64,000 bases of DNA from Chryseobacterium sp. Tr-659 (GTDB lineage Bacteria > Bacteroidota > Bacteroidia > Flavobacteriales > Weeksellaceae): NCBI RefSeq assembly GCF_011752975.1, contig NZ_VWWP01000005.1, positions 1 through 64,000 on the forward strand, written 5' to 3'. How positions within the stretch are numbered: position 1 is the first letter of the stretch; each line of letters starts with the position of its first letter. This document shows positions 42,970 to 52,011 of this stretch, one piece after another. Under the pieces are notes generated by a model. It was not told the origin of the DNA. It did not search any database and was given only the letters and a program-made list of their open reading frames with translations. The translations under genes were made by a program, and so were the position numbers.

Positions 42970-43782
42970 ATGGGACTAATTGCAGCACTTCCGGATATCG
43001 ATAAATACGAAAAAAGTGTATTCATCATGCACGAAAAGTCAGAAAAACTGATTCCTTTTCACAAGCATACAAAAGGCCAGCTGAGCTATGTGGAAGGAGG
43101 AATTGCTTATATCACAATTAATAACAGGACTTATGTGGTTCCGGCCAGACATTTCTTCTGGATTCCTCAGGGAATGGAGCATATTCTTGAAATCGGCCAT
43201 ACAGCAACTGTATTACGGTCACTTTATTTTTACGCTTATGATGATTCTGCAGACCCTTTCTACGGAAGACTTGGAATTTATCCTGCTTCTGAACTTCTGA
43301 TCCAGATGATCAAGTATACAGAAATCTGGGATGAAAAACATGTTACGGAAAAAGATGAGAATTTTGAATTTTTAATTGCTTTGAAGAAGATTCTTCCCAA
43401 AACCCACAAGCAGCCATTACCTATCATTCTTCCTTCTACCCACAACAAACAGATGAAAAAAATTGTTTCGTATCTGGAATGGAATATCGGGGAAAAGCAT
43501 ACTCTGGCCAATGTAAGCAGCAGATTTGGATTGAGTGAACGTTCTATGTCCCGTCTTTTCAAAACTGATATGGATATCTCTTTTCTGCAATACTTAAAAA
43601 CATTGAGAATCATCAAAGCCATTGAGTTGCTTTTAAATACAGACAAACCCATCAATGAAATTGCTGATGACGTAGGATATAGTTCCATCAGTGCTTTTAG
43701 TGATACTTTTCATGAATTTACCCAGTCCAGGCCTTCAGATTTGCGGAAAAGCAGTAAGACTTCACGAAGTCCTGTTATCTGA
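42970..43782 (+). CDS. AraC-family regulator divergent from the EmrAB/TolC operon
   Basis: Starting at 42970 (MGLIAALPD) gives 270 residues; the upstream ATG at 42940 overlaps the -7 element TATATTTG. The N-terminal part is a cupin sensor (about 20-100; IPFHKHTKGQLSYVEGGIAYI with cupin-like His residues, then VPARHFFWIPQGMEHILEIG). The C-terminal region (about 165-260) holds two helix-turn-helix motifs (LANVSSRFGLSERSMSRLFK, INEIADDVGYSSISAFSDTF). Its likely target is the divergent efflux operon, in response to a small molecule bound by the cupin (inference). Confidence 0.9.
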   Translation: MGLIAALPDIDKYEKSVFIMHEKSEKLIPFHKHTKGQLSYVEGGIAYITINNRTYVVPARHFFWIPQGMEHILEIGHTATVLRSLYFYAYDDSADPFYGRLGIYPASELLIQMIKYTEIWDEKHVTEKDENFEFLIALKKILPKTHKQPLPIILPSTHNKQMKKIVSYLEWNIGEKHTLANVSSRFGLSERSMSRLFKTDMDISFLQYLKTLRIIKAIELLLNTDKPINEIADDVGYSSISAFSDTFHEFTQSRPSDLRKSSKTSRSPVI

Positions 43783-43830
43783 TCATTTTGAACATTCAAA
43801 AGATGATCTTTATCAAACGTAATAAAAAAA

Positions 43831-43852
43831 TAAAAGAGTTTTTTATCTTTTA
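43831..43852 (+). promoter_or_regulatory. Candidate NO-regulator operator, copy 1
   Basis: Perfect inverted repeat taaaaga-N8-tctttta, ending 16 bases before the -7 element TATCTTTG (43868-43875) of the Rrf2 gene. A bound dimer would cover the -33 region. Related sequences with identical N8 spacing lie at 44343-44364 and 45287-45308. Confidence 0.6.
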
Positions 43853-43867
43853 TTAAAAATAACTTTA

Positions 43868-43875
43868 TATCTTTG
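43868..43875 (+). promoter_or_regulatory. -7 element of the Rrf2 regulator gene
   Basis: TATCTTTG, a full TAnnTTTG match, 20 bases before the ATG. Confidence 0.6.
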
Positions 43876-43895
43876 TCCTGTAAAATTGTAAGAAA

Positions 43896-44327
43896 ATGTT
43901 TTCAAAAACCTGCGAATATGCTTTAAGAGCTTTGATCTACATTGCCCAGCAGTCTAAAAACGGTGACAGGGTCGGGATTAAAGATATTTCGAAGAGCATC
44001 AATTCACCGGAACATTTTATTGCTAAAATTCTTCAGGACCTGAGCAGAAAAGGATTTGTACAATCTGCCAAAGGCCCGAACGGTGGATTTTACATGGATC
44101 AGAAAAATCTGAACATGAGTATTGCCGATATTGTAAGAGAAATTGATGGAGACAAGCTATTCATCGGGTGCGGCCTTGGGCTTGAACAATGCTCAGAGAT
44201 TCACCCCTGCCCTCTTCATCATCAATTCAAAAAGATCAGACAGGATCTTCGTATTATGCTTGAGACCTCTAAAATACAAATGTTTGTAGATAATCTGGAT
44301 TTAAAATTAACACATCTCAAAGTTTAA
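43896..44327 (+). CDS. Rrf2-family Fe-S regulator, NsrR-like
   Basis: A 143-residue winged-helix regulator of the Rrf2 family. The N-terminal helix-turn-helix occupies about 2-65 (VGIKDISKSINSPEHFIAKIL). Three Cys (C92, C99, C105: C-x6-C-x5-C) match the cluster-binding arrangement of NsrR/IscR-type sensors, with an extra C6. It sits at the head of the NO-detoxification genes, so NO sensing is the natural inference. A candidate palindromic operator overlaps its own promoter (43831-43852) and similar half-site pairs precede two downstream genes. Confidence 0.88.
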   Translation: MFSKTCEYALRALIYIAQQSKNGDRVGIKDISKSINSPEHFIAKILQDLSRKGFVQSAKGPNGGFYMDQKNLNMSIADIVREIDGDKLFIGCGLGLEQCSEIHPCPLHHQFKKIRQDLRIMLETSKIQMFVDNLDLKLTHLKV

Positions 44328-44342
44328 AAAAATTTATTAAAA

Positions 44343-44364
44343 TAAAAGATAAAAAGATCTTAAT
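44343..44364 (+). promoter_or_regulatory. Candidate NO-regulator operator, copy 2
   Basis: taaaaga-N8-tcttaat in the leader of the small membrane protein gene; the left half-site is identical to copy 1 and the spacing is the same, while the right half-site matches in its first four bases. Confidence 0.45.
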
Positions 44365-44382
44365 ATATTAAATTAAAAATCA

Positions 44383-44835
44383 ATGAATCTAAAGCTTAAA
44401 AATCCTGTTGTACTGATGCTGCTCTGTCTGATGACCGGAATGTTTATTACCATCAGTTTTTTGGAAACACCATTGAAATTCCAGGTTGAAGGAATGACAC
44501 TCTCAACTGCATTAGGACTGGGAAAATTAATGTTTGGAATATCAACAAAAATACAGGGCGTATTTCTGATCCTCATTTTAACCGCAATGCTAATCAGCCA
44601 TAAGCATTATACAAAAACGGATTTCCTGATCTTCAGCATTTTGCTTGTGATCCTTGTATTGGAAAAGTTTTGGATGCTCCCGGTCTTGGATGCAAGGGTA
44701 GATTTACTTTCAAAAGGAAAATCGCTGCCTGCCACTTCATTGCATGATTATTTTATTTATACTGAAATCATAAAGGCTGTTGTACTGGCACTGACTCTCG
44801 TTTTACAATTTAAAAAAAATCATATTCAACCCTAA
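44383..44835 (+). CDS. Small four-helix membrane protein of the NO cluster
   Basis: A 150-residue integral membrane protein with about four helices (about 8-26, 55-72, 80-100 and 125-145). A conserved-looking polar segment between helices 3 and 4 (LDARVDLLSKGKSLPATSLHDYFIY) carries an Arg/Asp/His cluster. I recognise no named family with confidence; the plan resembles DUF4149-like quinone-associated membrane proteins. It lies between the Rrf2 regulator and the cytochrome gene, 56 bases after the regulator. It may help anchor or assemble the NO reductase (inference). Confidence 0.6.
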   Translation: MNLKLKNPVVLMLLCLMTGMFITISFLETPLKFQVEGMTLSTALGLGKLMFGISTKIQGVFLILILTAMLISHKHYTKTDFLIFSILLVILVLEKFWMLPVLDARVDLLSKGKSLPATSLHDYFIYTEIIKAVVLALTLVLQFKKNHIQP

Positions 44836-44845
44836 AATATCTATT

Positions 44846-45265
44846 ATGAAAACACAATTTCTATATACCGCAATAATTCTGACATGGGTATTCTTCCCTT
44901 TATCCTGCTCTAAACCTGAAACAACTCCGATACCTCAGGCAGAGCCTTATACAGAACAAACCGTACCTGAACCTGTAGAAACACCTGTTCCAGCAGTCGC
45001 TAAGAATACTTCAGGAGATGAAGGATTAAAGCTCATTGAAGGTACTGACTGCTTAACCTGTCATAAGATCGATTCTAAATTAATAGGACCTTCTTACCAG
45101 GAAGTTGCGGCAAAATATACTGATGCAGATCTCGACATGCTTGCACAGAAAATCATTGACGGCGGCAAAGGGAACTGGGGAGAAATCCCAATGACTCCAC
45201 ACACAGGATTAAGTAAAGAGAATGCCAGACTGATGGTAAAATATATACTCTCTCTCAAAAAATAA
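44846..45265 (+). CDS. c-type cytochrome lipoprotein
   Basis: A 139-residue periplasmic cytochrome c of the c551 type. A lipoprotein signal ends at C21 (FPLSC), followed by a Pro/Glu-rich linker (about 23-52) and a single haem site C69-x2-C72-H73, with M116 (IPMTPH) as probable distal ligand. It is 10 bases after the membrane protein gene. The NO reductase downstream looks like the quinol-oxidising type, so an associated cytochrome is unexpected; it may donate to another oxidase or to the reductase as an alternative route. Confidence 0.9.
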   Translation: MKTQFLYTAIILTWVFFPLSCSKPETTPIPQAEPYTEQTVPEPVETPVPAVAKNTSGDEGLKLIEGTDCLTCHKIDSKLIGPSYQEVAAKYTDADLDMLAQKIIDGGKGNWGEIPMTPHTGLSKENARLMVKYILSLKK

Positions 45266-45286
45266 GGAAAAAAAAATTTAAAATAA

Positions 45287-45308
45287 TAAAAGACAAAAAA
45301 GTATTATA
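45287..45308 (+). promoter_or_regulatory. Candidate NO-regulator operator, copy 3
   Basis: taaaaga-N8-tattata ending 2 bases before the RIC ATG; left half-site identical, right half-site matching 5 of 7 positions of copy 1. Confidence 0.4.
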
Positions 45309-45310
45309 TT

Positions 45311-46036
45311 ATGAACACAAAAACAGATTTTATAGGAAATATGGTGGCTGAAGATTTCAGAACAGCAGCCATTTTTAAAAGACATGGCATAGATTTCTGC
45401 TGTAAAGGCGGAAGAACAATAGAAGAAGCCTGCAGCCATAAGAAGCTTGATCCGGAAAAAATTTATCATGAATTGGAATCTCTTCCTGAAAATGAAAACT
45501 CAACTATAGATTTCAATAGCTGGCCGTTGGATTTACTGGCAGATTATATTGAGAAAACCCACCATCGTTATGTAGAAGAAAAAACGCTGGTTTTACAGGC
45601 ATTTCTAGAAAAACTATGTAAAGTTCACGGAGGAAGACATCCTGAGTTATTTGAAATCAATTCTTTATTCAATGAATCGGCGCATGACCTGGCTGCCCAC
45701 ATGAAAAAAGAAGAACTAATCCTGTTTCCATTTGTAAGAAATATGATAAAAGCAAAAATATCCGGGTGTACTCTTCCCCACCCTCCTTTCGGAACAGTAG
45801 AAAACCCGGTTCATATGATGGAGCATGAACATACAGTAGAAGGTGACCGATTCAGAAAGATCGCTGAGATCACCGATGAATACACCCCGCCTGCAGATGC
45901 CTGTAATACTTACAAAGTAGCCTTTGCCATGCTTCAGGATTTTGAAAATGATCTACACAAACATATCCATCTGGAAAATAATATCCTTTTCCCGAAAGCC
46001 ATCCGACTGGAAAAAGAATTTAGTACTGAATCTTAA
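45311..46036 (+). CDS. ric: Iron-sulfur cluster repair di-iron protein (RIC/ScdA/YtfE family)
   Basis: A 241-residue protein of the ScdA/YtfE family that repairs clusters damaged by NO or peroxide. The N-terminal ScdA domain (about 5-60) has the C30-C31 pair (FCCKGG). The hemerythrin-like di-iron domain (about 75-235) has the expected His/Glu set: HHRYVEE, HGGRHPE, HMKKEE, HMMEHEHT and HIHLENNILFP. It is 46 bases after the cytochrome gene and 12 before the NO reductase gene, consistent with coordinated NO defence. Confidence 0.95.
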   Translation: MNTKTDFIGNMVAEDFRTAAIFKRHGIDFCCKGGRTIEEACSHKKLDPEKIYHELESLPENENSTIDFNSWPLDLLADYIEKTHHRYVEEKTLVLQAFLEKLCKVHGGRHPELFEINSLFNESAHDLAAHMKKEELILFPFVRNMIKAKISGCTLPHPPFGTVENPVHMMEHEHTVEGDRFRKIAEITDEYTPPADACNTYKVAFAMLQDFENDLHKHIHLENNILFPKAIRLEKEFSTES

Positions 46037-46048
46037 AACAACAACAGA

Positions 46049-48292
46049 ATGACACCTAAAAAACTTTGGATATGGCTTGCTGTAGTAATGGTTGCTTCAT
46101 TTGCCGTTCTCATCTTCTATGGAAATGAAATCTACAGAAAAGTCCCACCTATTCCCGACAAAATAGTAAGTACAGACGGAACGGTAATTACAACCGGTCA
46201 GGATATTAAGGATGGGCAAAACGTCTGGCAATCTATCGGAGGACAAACGGTAGGAAGTATCTGGGGACATGGTGCTTATATTGCTCCGGACTGGACAGCC
46301 GATTATCTTCATCGGGAATCTGTTCTCCTGCTTGATGAATTAGCTAAAAAAGAGGGGAAGATTTATAAAAATCTTCCGGATGATGAGCAGGCCAGATATC
46401 AGGCCTTGCTGAAAAAGGAACTTCGTACCAATACCTTCAATGAAAGCAATAATGAAATTATTTTTTCCCCGGAACGGGCTGAAGTACAAAAGCAGCTATC
46501 ACAATATTACTCAAAATTATTCATGAATGATGCTTCTCTGGCAAAACTCCGTGATCAGTATGCTATTCCTGAAAATACAATCAAAGATACCGGACGAATG
46601 GCCAAAATGACAGCCTTTTTCGCCTGGAGTACCTGGGTATGCATTACGGAAAGGCCGGGAGAGCATGTAACGTATACCAATAACTGGCCCCATGACGAAT
46701 TGGTAGGAAATATTCCACCTCCTTCACTGCATATATGGTCCGGATTCAGTATATTACTTTTGTTAGGATGTGTAGGGCTTCTGGTGTTCTACCATGCCCG
46801 AAATAAGGAGGAAGAAGTCAGCGAAGTACTTCCGCTTGAAGATCCGCTGCGAAATATGAAACCTACGCCTTCTATGAAAGCTACTTTAAAGTATATCTGG
46901 GTTGTAGCTTTACTGATTCTTGTTCAAATGCTTGCCGGAGTTGTTACAGCTCATTACGGAGTGGAAGGAAGCGGCTTTTATGGTATTCCGCTGGATCAGT
47001 TTTTGCCTCAGTCTGTTTCCAGAAGCTGGCATGTACAGCTTGCTATATTCTGGATCGCAACATCATGGCTGGCAACCGGCCTTTATATTGCTCCTGCTGT
47101 TTCAGGATATGAACCGAAGTATCAGAAGCTGGGAGTCAATATATTATTCGGGGCTTTACTTATTGTGGTATTGGGATCTTTAACCGGGCAATGGCTTGGG
47201 GTGATGCAAAAGCTCGGGCTGGCAGATAACTTCCTTTGGGGGCACCAGGGTTATGAATATGTAGAACTTGGAAGAATCTGGCAGATCTTACTGCTTATTG
47301 GTCTTATTCTTTGGCTGGTCTTGATGATTAGAGCTCTGCTTCCTGCTTTAAGACGGAAAGACGGAGACCGTCATTTACTGACTCTGTTTACGCTTTCATC
47401 CGTAGCCATTGCATTATTTTATGGTGCAGGATTAATGTATGGAAGGCAAACCCATATGGCCATTGCAGAATATTGGAGATGGTGGGTGGTTCACCTTTGG
47501 GTAGAAGGTTTCTTTGAAGTATTTGCAACCGTAGTCGCAGCATTTTTATTTACACGACTAGGATTATTAAGACTCAAATCTGCTACCAATGCGGTATTAT
47601 TTTCTACGATTATTTTTCTTGGCGGAGGTATTTTAGGAACATTCCATCACCTTTATTTCAGTGCTACACCCACAGCAGTATTGGCATTGGGAGCCACTTT
47701 CAGCGCATTGGAAATTGTACCTCTTGTATTGATTGGTTATGAAGCCTATCAGAATTACCAATTGAGTAAATCTACCCAATGGATTCAAGCTTACAAATGG
47801 CCCATCTACTGTTTCATTGCAATGTGTTTCTGGAACTTCCTGGGAGCAGGAATCTTTGGATTTGCCATCAATCCTCCAATAGCACTTTACTATATTCAGG
47901 GACTGAATACCACTGCGGTTCATGGCCACGCTGCTTTATTTGGAGTATATGGAATTTTAGGAATCGGATTAATGATGTTTGTTTTGAGGGGACTTTATCC
48001 TGACAGACAATGGAACGATAAATTAATAGGCTGGGCCTTCTGGCTTACTAACATCGGATTGCTGGTAATGGTAACGATAAGCCTTCTTCCTATTGGCATT
48101 ATGCAGTCGGTTGCTTCTATAAAAGAAGGTTATTGGTATGCCCGCTCTGCAGAATTCATGCAGACGGATATCATGCACTTCCTGAGATGGATGCGGGTTC
48201 CGGGAGATATTTTATTGGCTGCCGGTGAACTGCTTCTGGTAATTTTCATCATCGGACTGAAATTGGGCTGGTCGTTAAAAGAAAAACGTTAG
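46049..48292 (+). CDS. norB: Quinol-dependent nitric oxide reductase (qNorB)
   Basis: A 747-residue reductase converting two NO to N2O. The extended N-terminal region (about 1-220, including one TM helix and a periplasmic domain that contains HGAYIAPDWTADYLHRE) is the mark of the single-subunit quinol type, replacing the cytochrome subunit NorC. Catalytic haem/copper-oxidase-type helices follow, with WHVQLAIFWIATSW, a HGHAALFGVYG stretch and EYWRWWVVHLWVEGFFE carrying the conserved Glu. It is last in the NO operon. It draws electrons from menaquinol in the inner membrane, and the regulator upstream is NsrR-like, so it should be induced by NO. Confidence 0.94.
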   Translation: MTPKKLWIWLAVVMVASFAVLIFYGNEIYRKVPPIPDKIVSTDGTVITTGQDIKDGQNVWQSIGGQTVGSIWGHGAYIAPDWTADYLHRESVLLLDELAKKEGKIYKNLPDDEQARYQALLKKELRTNTFNESNNEIIFSPERAEVQKQLSQYYSKLFMNDASLAKLRDQYAIPENTIKDTGRMAKMTAFFAWSTWVCITERPGEHVTYTNNWPHDELVGNIPPPSLHIWSGFSILLLLGCVGLLVFYHARNKEEEVSEVLPLEDPLRNMKPTPSMKATLKYIWVVALLILVQMLAGVVTAHYGVEGSGFYGIPLDQFLPQSVSRSWHVQLAIFWIATSWLATGLYIAPAVSGYEPKYQKLGVNILFGALLIVVLGSLTGQWLGVMQKLGLADNFLWGHQGYEYVELGRIWQILLLIGLILWLVLMIRALLPALRRKDGDRHLLTLFTLSSVAIALFYGAGLMYGRQTHMAIAEYWRWWVVHLWVEGFFEVFATVVAAFLFTRLGLLRLKSATNAVLFSTIIFLGGGILGTFHHLYFSATPTAVLALGATFSALEIVPLVLIGYEAYQNYQLSKSTQWIQAYKWPIYCFIAMCFWNFLGAGIFGFAINPPIALYYIQGLNTTAVHGHAALFGVYGILGIGLMMFVLRGLYPDRQWNDKLIGWAFWLTNIGLLVMVTISLLPIGIMQSVASIKEGYWYARSAEFMQTDIMHFLRWMRVPGDILLAAGELLLVIFIIGLKLGWSLKEKR

Positions 48293-48316
48293 CATACTTT
48301 ATTCAAAACCTATATT

Positions 48317-48351
48317 AGAAAGCCTCTAAACATTCAATTTAAAGGCTTTCT
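48317..48351. terminator. Hairpin between the NO reductase and DUF2723 genes
   Basis: A 9-base perfect stem (agaaagcct / aggctttct) with a 17-base loop between convergent genes, flanked by A/T-rich edges; likely bidirectional termination. Confidence 0.7.
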
Positions 48352-48360
48352 ATTTTATAT

Positions 48361-51300
48361 TTACTGGGTTGCTTTCATCATGGCAGCTGTAATCTGCTTT
48401 TCTTTCTTGGGGGCAAAAGTAGAGTCAAAAGGCTCCATTACATTGAATAAATACTGATAAAAAGGAGTGATCAACTGAACATTTTCAGACTCTTTTACCG
48501 CTTTTTCTTTGTCCATCTGCTGAAGACTGCTGATAAAAACATTGAACTTTTTATCAATCGGCTCTACAGACTTTAACAGATAAGCATGTGCTTTTTCGTT
48601 TTGTCCTAAGGTTTTGTAAGCTTCTGTAACGGCTGAAACCACAAGTGCATATTCCATAGGTTTTGAACGCATTTGTTTCCTCGCAGCAGCTTTAAATTTA
48701 GGCGAAAGATTCTGGTAATAATCATATTCTTCGAATATTCCTTTCTTAAGAGTTTCTGCCAATTGAATACCTTTTTGCTCCTGACCTGCAACAATATAAC
48801 CGGTTACCATGGAACTTAATGAGCGGGGATCATTATATTTCTCAACAGGAATTTCTTTTGCGGCAAGATCCAGCAGTTCGAGTGCCTTAGCCTTCTGTCC
48901 GCTTACGGCAAGTGCTGAAACAGCCCTGCTTACCGACATTCTGTAGCCAAAAATATTGGAGACAGCCGTTTCATCATAATAAATACTAAGATCTTTAAAG
49001 TTTCCCCATCTGAAATTCTTCACAATATTGTACAGAGAATTGGCATCTACCCTTCCTTTATCTCCATCGGGACTTTGAGGAGTACGGATAGGAACCAATC
49101 TGTAGCTGAACCCGTCAAACTGTAAATAATCATCAAGGTAGAATATGTTTTCACTATCGTACATTCCGCCTGAGGAGAAATTAATTGGCCGTTTCCAATC
49201 AAAATTCGCCAGCATATCCAACATCATCAGGTTGCTCTTGTAGAGTGTGTTGGCTTCATAACTAATGGTGATCTGATCTACCGCATTCGAGAGATCAGAC
49301 GGGTTAATGATCCCGTATTTTACAGCATTCTCTTTATTTACAGGGAGAATAAATTTATTAACAGGAATAATATTATACTTTTCATACTCATTTTCACCGA
49401 AATACATTTTTAATAACTCATCTTTTTCAGCTGATTTTGATCTAAGAAACTTAAGAGCATCCTTCAGGCTGATGGAATCCTGAGTAAGGTATTTTCTGAA
49501 TTCCTGAAATGCCGTATCGGGAGCCCCCTGTTCTTTTAACATTTCAAAGAAACCTTCCCAATCTTCTTTTTTCATCAGATACACCTGATCATTTACGCCA
49601 TCTCTGTATTCTTCATGGGTTAACTCACCCGGAATTCCCATTGCATTATAAGTTCTTCTTTTTACCTGATCAATATTCCATGGTGTTGCCAGAAGGGTAA
49701 AGTTCACCGTTTTTACATCGTCCCTGAATCTTTCCGTCTCCTGGATTGCCCACACAGGAAAAGTATCGTTATCGCCGTAGATAAAAATGATATCATTTTT
49801 AGGCAATGATTTTAAAAATGAGTAGGCATAATCACGAGCTGCCGTTTTTTTGCTCCTGTCATGTGAAGTATAATTCTGGAAACCCATCATAAAAGGAATT
49901 CCAAGCAATACCATTCCCAGAACAATATGGGCAGTATTAGATTTTATTTTAGATCTGATCAGCAACAGGATAGCTCCGGCGCCTAAGCCAATCCAGATGG
50001 CAAATGCGTAAAATGAACCTACCATAGCGTAATCTCTTTCTCTTACTTCAAAAGGTTTTACTCCCGTATAGAAAACAATTCCGACACTGGTTAGAATAAA
50101 CAGCGAGAGCAATGCATACAATCTTCCGAAATCTCTGTTCAGTTGAAAAAAGAACCCGATTAAACCTAAGATCAGAGGAAGAAAGAAAAACTTCACCGTA
50201 CTTTCATTTTTAAATTGGGCAGGCATGTGATCCTGATCTCCCAGTAAAGCATTGTCAATAAAAGAAAATCCTGAAATCCAATTACCGTTTGTGTTTTCCA
50301 TATGGCCCTGAAGGTCATTCTGTCTTCCGACAAAATTCCACATCAGATATCTTACAAAGTAGTAGCCATTCTGAAAAGAGATAAAGTAATCCATATTCTG
50401 GGCAAAAGAGGGGCGCTGCACATTGATCAGATCATAAGGCTTGACTTTCAGATAATCTGCTGCCGTAATGGAATTATCTTCGTATTTTGTCCTTAATTCA
50501 TTAAAAATCCGTTGAGCTTCTGGGTTATTTGCCACATCTTCGTTATCATAATTGAAAGTAAAATCAGGAGCTCCGTACAGAGCAATATAATTAGCCGTTA
50601 CTTCTTTATCCTCATTAAACATTCTAGGCATAAAGCTGATATGGGATTTATTGAAAACATAGTTGAATCGTTCTCCGGTCTTTCTGTAGGTTCCGGTTTT
50701 TTCATCTTTTTCATAAATGTCTCCGGTTATATTTCTTTTGTAACTTCCATCCTCGTTTCTTTCCAGCCCTTTTTTATCAAGAAATGCGGTATAGTTCTGC
50801 CCGTAGATTGTTGGCCAGTCACCATATTGAACTCTGTTATAATAGTCTCTCATACCGATTGCAGTATCTGGATCATTAAGGTTCATAGGTGGGTTTGCAT
50901 TAGCCCTGATCGGAATTACCAGCCAGCAGGAAAAACCGATCGTCATAAAAACCAATGATAAAACCATAATCCTGTACACCTTTCTTTTTGTTTTTCCGGC
51001 ATATTTGATCAGAAGATAACAAACAGCAGCCATTAGAATGAAAGCAGCAACGGTTCCCGAATGGAAAGGTAATCCGAGTCCGTTGACGAAGAAAATCTCA
51101 AGTTTCCCGAATATCGTCATAATGCAGGGGAAAATAATCTTAAATACGAATGCCAGAATTCCCAATGTAATCAGATTGGCTATGATAAAGTTTTTCCAGG
51201 AAAAGGTGTAGTTTCGGGCATAATAAATCAGACATATTGCCGGAATAGCCAGCATACACATCATATGTACTCCAACCGAAAGTCCAATTGTGAAGAAAAT

Positions 51301-51846
51301 AAGAATGATCCAACGCTCATTATCGACTGCTTTATATTCATTTTCCCATTTTGTAATAAGCCAAACCAGCAAAGCAATAAACATGGAAGCCATTGCATAT
51401 ACCTCTCCTTCCACAGCAGAAAACCAGAAAGTGTCTGAGAAAGTAAAACATAAGGCCCCGATAGCCCCGGCAAAAAGTATTGATATTTCCTGATGTTTTG
51501 TAATCTGTTCAAAATCTTTGTGTAAAAGTCTTCTTAAAAAATGAGTTATCGTCCAAAACAGAAACAGGATGGTAAATGCGCTGAATAGTGCTGACATCGC
51601 ATTGATCACAATAGAATAATTTTCTTCATTTCCCATCGCAAAAATACCCGCCACCGCTCCTATGATCTGAAATAAAGCAGCTCCTGGTGCGTGGGTCACT
51701 TCAAGTTTTACTGCAGAAGAAATATATTCCCCGCAATCCCAAAAACTGAGGGAATGTTCCATTGTTGAGAGGTAAGTAATGAATGCAATAGCGAAAAGGA
51801 ACCATCCCAATACGGTGTTCCATTTTTTAAAAGACCAGTTTTTCAT
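48361..51846 (-). CDS. DUF2723 membrane glycosyltransferase (GT-C type, TMEM260-like)
   Basis: A 1161-residue membrane protein of the DUF2723 family, related to the GT-C fold and to human TMEM260, a protein O-mannosyltransferase. The N-terminal catalytic region shows LSFWDCGEYISSAVKLEVTHAPGAA with the conserved Asp/Glu pair typical of GT-C loops. About 12 transmembrane helices run through about 700 residues, followed by a soluble C-terminal half that looks helical, perhaps TPR-like. In Bacteroidota such proteins are implicated in periplasmic protein O-glycosylation; the exact donor is not established by this sequence. It is monocistronic. Confidence 0.9.
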   Translation of the reverse strand: MKNWSFKKWNTVLGWFLFAIAFITYLSTMEHSLSFWDCGEYISSAVKLEVTHAPGAALFQIIGAVAGIFAMGNEENYSIVINAMSALFSAFTILFLFWTITHFLRRLLHKDFEQITKHQEISILFAGAIGALCFTFSDTFWFSAVEGEVYAMASMFIALLVWLITKWENEYKAVDNERWIILIFFTIGLSVGVHMMCMLAIPAICLIYYARNYTFSWKNFIIANLITLGILAFVFKIIFPCIMTIFGKLEIFFVNGLGLPFHSGTVAAFILMAAVCYLLIKYAGKTKRKVYRIMVLSLVFMTIGFSCWLVIPIRANANPPMNLNDPDTAIGMRDYYNRVQYGDWPTIYGQNYTAFLDKKGLERNEDGSYKRNITGDIYEKDEKTGTYRKTGERFNYVFNKSHISFMPRMFNEDKEVTANYIALYGAPDFTFNYDNEDVANNPEAQRIFNELRTKYEDNSITAADYLKVKPYDLINVQRPSFAQNMDYFISFQNGYYFVRYLMWNFVGRQNDLQGHMENTNGNWISGFSFIDNALLGDQDHMPAQFKNESTVKFFFLPLILGLIGFFFQLNRDFGRLYALLSLFILTSVGIVFYTGVKPFEVRERDYAMVGSFYAFAIWIGLGAGAILLLIRSKIKSNTAHIVLGMVLLGIPFMMGFQNYTSHDRSKKTAARDYAYSFLKSLPKNDIIFIYGDNDTFPVWAIQETERFRDDVKTVNFTLLATPWNIDQVKRRTYNAMGIPGELTHEEYRDGVNDQVYLMKKEDWEGFFEMLKEQGAPDTAFQEFRKYLTQDSISLKDALKFLRSKSAEKDELLKMYFGENEYEKYNIIPVNKFILPVNKENAVKYGIINPSDLSNAVDQITISYEANTLYKSNLMMLDMLANFDWKRPINFSSGGMYDSENIFYLDDYLQFDGFSYRLVPIRTPQSPDGDKGRVDANSLYNIVKNFRWGNFKDLSIYYDETAVSNIFGYRMSVSRAVSALAVSGQKAKALELLDLAAKEIPVEKYNDPRSLSSMVTGYIVAGQEQKGIQLAETLKKGIFEEYDYYQNLSPKFKAAARKQMRSKPMEYALVVSAVTEAYKTLGQNEKAHAYLLKSVEPIDKKFNVFISSLQQMDKEKAVKESENVQLITPFYQYLFNVMEPFDSTFAPKKEKQITAAMMKATQ

Positions 51847-52011
51847 ATAATATTTTCAATATTTATATGACAACCGGGAAAAAGGTTTTATTACATGAAT
51901 ATCTGTAAAAGCTATTATTTATGGGCTCAGCTTCAATTTGGGATACCCTTTTTCTATGGGTTCAAAATACTTTTTAATGACATTGTATGTACATTTATTT
52001 CCGAAGAAAAC

